In this document: positions 5,656-10,149 of the stretch, piece by piece | Layout of the letters: each line of letters begins with the position of its first letter | Position numbering within the stretch: position 1 is the first letter of the stretch | Source: Streptosporangiaceae bacterium | Lineage (GTDB): Bacteria > Actinomycetota > Actinomycetes > Streptosporangiales > Streptosporangiaceae | Assembly (NCBI GenBank): GCA_030039095.1 | Contig: JASHQP010000519.1 | Span: 1 to 10,149 of the forward strand | DNA: 10,149 nucleotides | Direction of reading: 5' to 3' | Made by a program: the position numbers and the translations under genes | The notes under the pieces: model-generated | The model's input: only the letters and a program-made list of their open reading frames with translations | Databases searched by the model: none | Told to the model about the DNA's origin: nothing

Positions 5656-6371
5656 TTTGGCCGCGGGGCCTTCGGCATCCGGCCGGTCTTGGGCATCGGG
5701 CCCTTGGGCATCTGCAGCGACTGCGGCAGCGCCTTCAGCCGGTAGTTCAGGTCCGCGATCGCCGGGCCCTTGAGGTTGCGCGGCATCTTCATGAGGTGGC
5801 GCTGCAGCTTCCGGATCGGAATCTGGCCTTCCTCGTCGCCGACCTGGATCGTGTAGATCGGCAGTTCGTCGAAGGTGATCCGCGCGACCCGCTTCTTCTC
5901 CGCGGCCAGCAGGGAGGGCAGCCGGCTGGGTGAGCCCTCGCCCACCAGGACCACGCCGGGCTTGCCGACGGTCCGGTGCACCACGTCCATGTTCCGGTTG
6001 GCGGCAATCGCCGGCGTCACGGTCCAGTTGCCCCGCATGCTCTGCAGGATGGCCGCTGCCGCGCCCGGCTGCCCGGCCAGAGCCGAGTACTGCGCCGACT
6101 GCGCGTACCGCCCGAACAAGACCATAGCCGCGGTGACCCCGGCCAGCACGCCGAACGGGATGAGGAACCACAGGCCGGTGACCACCGCGACGATAACGAC
6201 GATCGCGATGATCCCGATTCCGAGACCCAGGACGATCGGAATGGCCTTCGGGTCGGCCTTCCGGATGAGCCCGGCAACCATGCGGATCTGCTTGATCCGG
6301 CCCATCGAGGCCGGATCCGCCGGATCCCGCTTATTTTTCTTTGACGCCGCACCTGACGCCTTGTTCACCAT
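5646..6371 (-). CDS. DUF4191 family membrane protein
   Basis: 241 residues from ATG 6371; this start is chosen because the 14 residues of an upstream in-frame alternative (ATG 6413) look non-coding and a TAnnnT element sits just before 6371. Order: basic N-terminus (KKNKRDP, 11-17); cytoplasmic helix GRIKQIRMVAGLIRKADPK (24-42); two adjoining membrane segments (about 43-65 and 67-86); FGRYAQSAQYSALAGQPGAA (86-105); the conserved soluble part with WTVTPAIAANRNMDVVHRTV (116-135), GVVLVGEG (139-146) and KKRVARI (159-165); and a basic Pro/Lys/Met-rich tail (MPKGPMPKTGRMPKAPRP). This matches the actinobacterial DUF4191 family (M. tuberculosis Rv2219), whose gene is regularly found next to lipA. 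Its function is unknown; a membrane-anchored cytoplasmic domain is inferred. It lies 81 bases downstream of lipA on the same strand. Confidence 0.92.
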   Translation of the reverse strand: MVNKASGAASKKNKRDPADPASMGRIKQIRMVAGLIRKADPKAIPIVLGLGIGIIAIVVIVAVVTGLWFLIPFGVLAGVTAAMVLFGRYAQSAQYSALAGQPGAAAAILQSMRGNWTVTPAIAANRNMDVVHRTVGKPGVVLVGEGSPSRLPSLLAAEKKRVARITFDELPIYTIQVGDEEGQIPIRKLQRHLMKMPRNLKGPAIADLNYRLKALPQSLQMPKGPMPKTGRMPKAPRPKFR

Positions 6372-6378
6372 GCTGGTG

Positions 6379-6384
6379 AGGATA
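6379..6384 (-). promoter_or_regulatory. -10 element for a leaderless DUF4191 transcript
   Basis: On the minus strand TATCCT (plus 6379-6384) fits TAnnnT and lies 7 bases before ATG 6371. There is no ribosome-binding site in the gap (CACCAGC). This suggests that DUF4191 has its own promoter inside the lipA-DUF4191 gap and a leaderless mRNA, in addition to any read-through from lipA. No clear -35 is seen. Confidence 0.4.
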
Positions 6385-6452
6385 CTGTGCTGGCACGGGG
6401 GGACGAAAACCACCGGACCCCTACGCGGAGCCGGAATCCTTTGACCGCGCGG

Positions 6453-7382
6453 CTACGCCGACGCCTGGCGGCTCACGGCCTGCCGGTACAGCCGCCCCGC
6501 GCGGTAGGACGAGCGCACCAGCGGCCCGGCCATCACCCCGGCGAAGCCCAGCTGCCTGGCCTCCTCGCCGAGCTCATCGAACTCCTCGGGAGGCACCCAT
6601 CGGTCGACCGGGTGATGCCGCACCGACGGCCGAAGGTACTGCGTGATCGTGAGCAGGTCGCAGCCGACCCCGCGCAGGTCGGCCATTGCCGCGCTGATCT
6701 CGGCGCGTTCCTCACCCATGCCGAGGATCAGGTTGGACTTCGTGATCAGCCCGGCCTCGCGGGCCCGGCTCAGCACCTCGAGCGAGCGCTCATAGCGGAA
6801 CCCGGGCCGGATCCGGCGGAAGATACGTGGCACGGTCTCGATGTTGTGCGCCAGCACCTCGGGCCGTGTGGCGAACACCTCGCCGAGCTGCTCCGGGTCC
6901 GCGTTGAAGTCCGGGATCAGCAGCTCGACCCCGCATCCGGGCACCGCGGCGTGGATCTCGCGGCAGGTCTGGCCGTACAGCCAGGCGCCGCCGTCGGGCA
7001 GGTCGTCCCTGGCCACGCCCGTCACGGTGGCGTAGCGCAGCCCCATCGTCGCCACCGATTCGGCGACCCGCCGCGGCTCGTCGGTGTCGAGCGGCTTCGG
7101 CTTGCCGGTGGCGATCTGGCAGAAGTCGCACCGCCTGGTGCACTGGTCGCCGCCGATCAGGAACGTCGCCTCGCGGTCCTCCCAGCACTCGAAGATGTTG
7201 GGACAGCCCGCTTCCTCGCAGACCGTGTGCAGCCCTTCGCGCTGCACCAGCTGTTTCAGCGCCGTGTATTCGGGCCCGGTGCGCAGCCGGGTCTTGATCC
7301 ACGGGGGCTTGCGTTCGATCGGCGTCTGGCTGTTGCGTGCCTCGAGCCGCAGCAGCCGCCGTCCTTCGGGTGCGAGTACCAC
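6453..7382 (-). CDS. lipA: Lipoyl synthase (radical SAM)
   Basis: 309 residues from GTG 7382. LipA inserts two sulfurs into the octanoyl chain carried on E2 or GcvH proteins, giving the lipoyl cofactor of pyruvate and 2-oxoglutarate dehydrogenases and the glycine cleavage system. The auxiliary [4Fe-4S] cluster that donates sulfur is bound by Cys55, Cys60 and Cys66 in [16 protein letters not shown]. The radical-SAM cluster is bound by Cys81, Cys85 and Cys88 in CTRRCDFCQ. The C-terminal RSSY motif (290-293), whose serine also binds the auxiliary cluster, is present. The N-terminus [20 protein letters not shown] is typical of actinobacterial LipA and fixes the start. All cofactor residues are intact, so it should be active. 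The usual partner lipB (octanoyl transferase), often directly upstream, is not in this window. Confidence 0.98.
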   Translation of the reverse strand: MVLAPEGRRLLRLEARNSQTPIERKPPWIKTRLRTGPEYTALKQLVQREGLHTVCEEAGCPNIFECWEDREATFLIGGDQCTRRCDFCQIATGKPKPLDTDEPRRVAESVATMGLRYATVTGVARDDLPDGGAWLYGQTCREIHAAVPGCGVELLIPDFNADPEQLGEVFATRPEVLAHNIETVPRIFRRIRPGFRYERSLEVLSRAREAGLITKSNLILGMGEERAEISAAMADLRGVGCDLLTITQYLRPSVRHHPVDRWVPPEEFDELGEEARQLGFAGVMAGPLVRSSYRAGRLYRQAVSRQASA

Positions 7383-7388
7383 GACTCC

Positions 7389-7394
7389 AGCCTA
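7389..7394 (-). promoter_or_regulatory. -10 element for a leaderless lipA transcript
   Basis: On the minus strand TAGGCT (plus 7389-7394) is followed by 6 bases (GGAGTC) and GTG 7382-7380. It fits the TAnnnT -10 motif closely. The GGAG inside the gap is only 2 bases from the GTG, too close for a normal ribosome-binding site, so a leaderless start is the better reading. No convincing -35 is seen. Confidence 0.45.
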
Positions 7395-7465
7395 ATGGGC
7401 TTGCCGCGTTGCCCTGCAGAGCAGACCCGGCTCCATTGGCGCCTGGCGGGTCGGCGCGGGCCCGG

Positions 7466-9235
7466 TCAGCGTCCAGGCGGCCTGGAGTCGCGCAAGGCGT
7501 CGAGAAAGCCGCGTGTGGCGGCAATCTTGTCGTCGGCTCGCCGCTTGATGGCGTCCCCGGCGGCCTTCGCCACCAGCGTGACCAGATTCACTGGCGGTGG
7601 CGACGACGGCGGGTGGCCGTCGCCAGAGGATTCCTCGACGACCGGCAGTCCGGCCGGCACCTCGAAGTTGGCATCGCCGCCGGGAGTGACGTCGCGCAGT
7701 TCGTAGCGGGCCACGGGTTTGCCTGCGGCGTAGCAGGTCAGCCGCAGCAGCCGCCCGGATTCGGCGTCCAGCACGGCGATGGCGGGGAAGGAGAACATCA
7801 TCAGCGGCGAGGCGGGCCGGGATCCGGAGACACCGATGCGGTAGGCCGACCGGCCGTCGGTCGTGATCGCGCTGCCGCCCGACAGGTGGCATCGCAGCAG
7901 CCAGGAACCGTCTACGAGGCCGGTGAGTTCGGCTGGCGGCGGTGCGGGCGGGCCGCTGCGCACCCGGTCGGCGTACACCAGGTAGCGCTGCCGCCCGTCG
8001 CAGGCCACCGTCACCCATTCGGTGTCGCGGTGTCCGTCCCTGCCGCGCTGGGGCCGTGTGCGGTAGGTGCGGTCGATCCGGTAGGTGTCCCAGCCGTCGA
8101 TCCGGACGCTGCTGACCAGGTGGCAGACCGTCTGCTGGTCTCCTGCTTCGCGCGCTGCGGCACCGAGCGTGTCGACGAGAAACCCGAGTCCGCCGAACCC
8201 GGCCTGGCGGGCTGACGGCGGGACGGCATCCAGCAGGGCGGCGGGGTGGAGCCACTGGTGCAGCGTGGCAGTGAACGCCGGGACACCCCCGCCGCCACGG
8301 TACAGCAGATGCAGAATCTCATCGCTGACCGGCGGTCCGTCCGCGGCGTCGCCGGGCCAAGGATCATCATCTGGCATTGCCGCCTCGGCGTCGTCATCGC
8401 CCGGCGGCCGGGACGGGCGCAGCGGCCCGAACGGCCCGAACGGCGAGTACCTGATCACGGCGCCGAGCCCGCCTGCGGCCAGCCCTGCTGCCGTTTTGGC
8501 GATCTCCCACCCCGTTCCGCTGAAAGGAGTGCCGAAAAGGCGCCCATCTCCGTCGCCGAGGATGCTCCCGGCCGGAGCCGTGAACTGCTCCGGGTCAAGC
8601 CCCGGGTCCACCGTCAGGCGGCGGAACTCGATCAGTTCCGCCGGGCGGTCCGCTTTCCTGCGCTCGCACCGAAGCAAGATCCCGAGTCCGGTGTCGACGA
8701 TGACGTCGACATGGTCGAACCGACCCGGCGGCCAGGACAGCAACGGCAGGAACGGCGCGCCGCCCGGCTCGGGCATGGCGTGGCGCGCCGTCGCCACCAC
8801 ATGGACGCCATCCCGCCCGCACGCCGAGACCGCTTCCCCGACCTCCAGGTCATATCCGTCCAGCAGCCAGGACGGACACAGCAACGCAGGAATCGGCGGT
8901 TCCGGCCTGCCGGAGAGGCGCACCTCACCCGGAGGAGGCTGGCGCCACCACTGCCAGATGTGCTCACCATCGCAGCCGCTGGCGAACTGCCCGTCCGGGC
9001 TGTCCTTGCGGTAGCGCTTGCCCGGGGCGATCAGCAGCCTCGTCGGATCCGACGGCGCCGCGGCAGGCCCGGACGGGAATGGCGGGAACAGCCCGCCGGC
9101 CTCACGATTCCCGGCCCGCACCTGGGTGATCACTGCGAGCAACGGCTCGTCGATGCCGCTCACCTCACCCGACAAGCACAGGTGCGTCCAGTCCGCGCGG
9201 TACAGCAGCGCAACCAGCTCCCGCTCAGCCACCAT
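7466..9235 (-). CDS. Uncharacterised 589-aa protein with two related halves
   Basis: ATG 9235 is chosen because AGGAG lies 5 bases upstream; an in-frame ATG at 9265 adds an unlikely ten residues. There is no signal peptide or evident membrane segment, so a cytoplasmic location is likely. The two halves follow the same plan. Half 1 (about 6-225): ELVALLYRADWTHLCLSGEV, LLDGYDL, CGRDGVHVVA, LGILLRCE, then EFRRLTVDPGLDPEQFTAPA. Half 2 (about 304-530): DEILHLLYRGGGGVPAFTAT, LVDGSWL, DGRSAYRIGV, SGRLLRLT, then YELRDVTPGGDANFEVPAG. The linker (about 226-303) contains a glycine/alanine-rich stretch and an acidic region. The strand-rich pattern ending in LLR...F..PAG recalls LolA/RseB-like lipid-binding folds, but that is only a structural guess. 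I recognise the type as recurring in actinomycetes, always without function. It lies 83 bases upstream of lipA on the same strand, in the place where lipB might be expected. Confidence 0.8.
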   Translation of the reverse strand: MVAERELVALLYRADWTHLCLSGEVSGIDEPLLAVITQVRAGNREAGGLFPPFPSGPAAAPSDPTRLLIAPGKRYRKDSPDGQFASGCDGEHIWQWWRQPPPGEVRLSGRPEPPIPALLCPSWLLDGYDLEVGEAVSACGRDGVHVVATARHAMPEPGGAPFLPLLSWPPGRFDHVDVIVDTGLGILLRCERRKADRPAELIEFRRLTVDPGLDPEQFTAPAGSILGDGDGRLFGTPFSGTGWEIAKTAAGLAAGGLGAVIRYSPFGPFGPLRPSRPPGDDDAEAAMPDDDPWPGDAADGPPVSDEILHLLYRGGGGVPAFTATLHQWLHPAALLDAVPPSARQAGFGGLGFLVDTLGAAAREAGDQQTVCHLVSSVRIDGWDTYRIDRTYRTRPQRGRDGHRDTEWVTVACDGRQRYLVYADRVRSGPPAPPPAELTGLVDGSWLLRCHLSGGSAITTDGRSAYRIGVSGSRPASPLMMFSFPAIAVLDAESGRLLRLTCYAAGKPVARYELRDVTPGGDANFEVPAGLPVVEESSGDGHPPSSPPPVNLVTLVAKAAGDAIKRRADDKIAATRGFLDALRDSRPPGR

Positions 9236-9266
9236 CACCGCTCCTGCCCCGCAAACTCCCCGCAAC

Positions 9267-9294
9267 CGTCACATGACGTGGCGAAAAAATGCTA
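9267..9294 (-). promoter_or_regulatory. Putative promoter with dyad for the 589-aa gene
   Basis: On the minus strand TAGCAT (plus 9289-9294) fits a -10, followed by a T-run. The start site would be near 9282, leaving a leader of about 45 bases with the AGGAG site. Inside the leader the inverted repeat CGTCA-CA-TGACG (9267-9278) could be an operator. The -35 is not recognisable. This is weak evidence overall. Confidence 0.3.
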
Positions 9295-9604
9295 GCCCTG
9301 CACACCGCTGACCGCAGCGCTCAGCTCGATTGCCACTGCGGCGGTTCTTCCCTGGCGGCTGCCGGGCCGGTCGGTGACGTCGAGCCAGCTGAGCTGCCCG
9401 GCGATGTTGAACGCACTGAGGCGCAGGGGAGCCCGGCTGACCTGGTTAATGAACTCGCGCCTGCGCAGCACCGGATGCGTTGCCAAGATGGCCGGGCCAG
9501 ACGACGAGCCGGCCAAAGGGCACCCCGCCCCCTTCCCGAGAGTCGGACCAGTTTCAGCACTGCAGACTTGCTGCGTATGTGGCGAGGGGGGTCCACCATC
9601 CAGG
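9295..9604. other. Stretch without a confident gene
   Basis: No frame here has a convincing start, ribosome-binding site and family. A minus-strand frame (9292-9516) contains INQVSRAPLRLSAFNIAGQL followed by SWLDVTD, which looks protein-like and could be a decayed gene end, but I cannot name a family. Plus-strand frames are Arg/Pro/Ala-rich shadows. Together with the adjoining hydrolase remnant the region looks like decaying sequence. Confidence 0.35.
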
Positions 9605-10052
9605 TCAGCCGTCCCGGCCGGTCTTGTCGCGCAGGAACGCCACCGGCCTGGTCGGTCGCCTCGACCGCCTCCGGCGTGTCGGCCATGGCCTGGTAGACGT
9701 GCGGCACCCCCTCGCGGATCGCCGTGGTGACGTCCACCCCGGCGGCCGCGGCCGACGTGGCCAGCTCCTCGGAGTCGCTGAGCAGCAGCTCGGCGGCCCC
9801 GACCTGGATCAGCAGCGGCGGCAGGCCGCGCAGCCAGCGAGGCCCTGCGGTGCCGGGAAGCGTGATCCAGTGCGCCGGGACCCCTCCGGCGTCGGCCTGG
9901 CCGACCGTCGCGTCGCCCGGCAGCGGGTAGAGGTCGCCGCGGCCGTCGTATCCGGCCCGGATCTCCGCCAGGGTCGGCTCCGGCTGGCTCGCCTCGGCCG
10001 CCCGCAGCGCGAGCCGGGCTGCGATCTTCTGCTGCATCTGTGGGCTCGGCAC
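9605..10052 (-). pseudogene. Alpha/beta hydrolase (HSL/acetyl-esterase type) remnant: internal deletion plus frameshift
   Basis: From GTG 10052 the frame reads MPSPQMQQKIAARLALRAAE, then GDLYPLPGDATVGQADAGGV and PAHWITLPGT (to residue 68). This is the usual N-terminal cap and first strand of alpha/beta-hydrolase-3 esterases. It then passes straight to PRWLRGLPPLLIQVGAAELL (71-90) and IREGVPHVYQAMADTPEAVE (112-131), the C-terminal part carrying the catalytic-histidine segment (HVYQ). The core between them, about 160 residues in relatives of roughly 310, is missing. It includes the HGG oxyanion motif and the GDSAG nucleophile. After AGG (residue 138, near 9639) the frame turns to nonsense. Dropping one base restores FLRDKTGRDG and a TGA at 9605-9607, the expected kind of terminus. 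It is therefore deleted and frameshifted, and cannot be an active esterase. The usual catalytic Asp position also appears changed (GAAELL). Confidence 0.8.
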
Positions 10053-10101
10053 GCGGGCGTCAACATCCGGCCCGGCCCTGTTTATGCCGCGGCGGGCCGG
10101 G

Positions 10102-10149
10102 TCAGCCGTCGCTCGCGGGCGCGGGGTGGCGCCAGGCCCGCCGCCGCAC
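10102..10149 (-). CDS. Possible C-terminal end of a gene beginning outside the window
   Basis: A minus-strand frame enters from the window edge and reads RRRAWRHPAPASDG before TGA (10104-10102). A second frame ends at TAA 10084-10082. About 15 codons are too few to choose between them or name a product. Confidence 0.2.
   Translation of the reverse strand: MRRRAWRHPAPASDG

Noticed and set aside
6387..7706. 439-residue plus-strand open frame
   Set aside because: Antisense to lipA and to the end of the 589-residue gene; low-complexity Arg/Leu/Ala composition and no recognisable domain.
8246..9295. 349-residue plus-strand open frame
   Set aside because: Antisense to the 589-residue gene; Arg/Pro-rich. 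The minus frame has the better start, ribosome-binding site and internally repeated motifs.
9292..9516. 74-residue minus-strand frame as a real gene
   Set aside because: Part of it looks protein-like, but there is no good ribosome-binding site or recognised family, and it lies over the putative promoter of the 589-residue gene; reported only as an unassigned stretch.

Overview
The window is very GC-rich, with strongly G/C-biased third codon positions, several GTG starts and -10 elements of the TAnnnT kind. It holds a DUF397 protein, a PknB-type kinase, a DUF4191 protein, an RDD protein, an adenylylatable type I glutamine synthetase and a GlnR-like operator. Together these indicate a high-GC actinomycete, probably a soil or filamentous lineage of the Streptomyces/Streptosporangium/Frankia kind. 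The genus cannot be read from the sequence.

Layout. 1-836 (-): N-terminal part of a serine/threonine protein kinase, cut by the window edge. 1002-1220 (+): an orphan DUF397 protein, divergent from the kinase across a short AT-rich promoter island. 1440-1673 (-): an unrecognised 77-residue protein with a rare TTA codon, followed by a hairpin terminator. 1917-2855 (+): a ketopantoate reductase (ApbA/PanE) family protein. 2891-3079 (-): a remnant of an acyl-CoA synthetase. 3154-4578 (-): glnA with a four-half-site GlnR-type box at 4652-4689. 4764-4962 (+): a short frame-disrupted remnant. 4997-5575 (+): an RDD membrane protein with a pentapeptide-repeat tail. 5646-6371 (-): a DUF4191 membrane protein. 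6453-7382 (-): lipA. 7466-9235 (-): a 589-residue uncharacterised protein that looks like an internal duplication. 9605-10052 (-): a remnant of an alpha/beta hydrolase. The final about 100 bases contain what may be the tail of a further minus-strand gene.

The backbone lipA - DUF4191 - RDD - glnA is a conserved actinobacterial neighbourhood, known from Mycobacterium tuberculosis as Rv2218-Rv2219-Rv2219A-Rv2220. It joins lipoate assembly, two small membrane proteins of unknown role and nitrogen assimilation. Here lipB is not next to lipA; the duplicated 589-residue protein sits there instead.

Two themes stand out. First, two and possibly three genes (acyl-CoA synthetase, alpha/beta hydrolase, perhaps the 4764-4962 remnant) keep recognisable N-side and C-side segments but have lost the middle, as if hollowed out by internal deletions. 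Second, RDD, DUF4191 and lipA all have a TAnnnT hexamer only 6-7 bases before the start codon, the signature of leaderless transcripts, whereas glnA, the reductase and the 589-residue protein have ordinary ribosome-binding sites. No mobile element, CRISPR array, rRNA or tRNA gene was seen.
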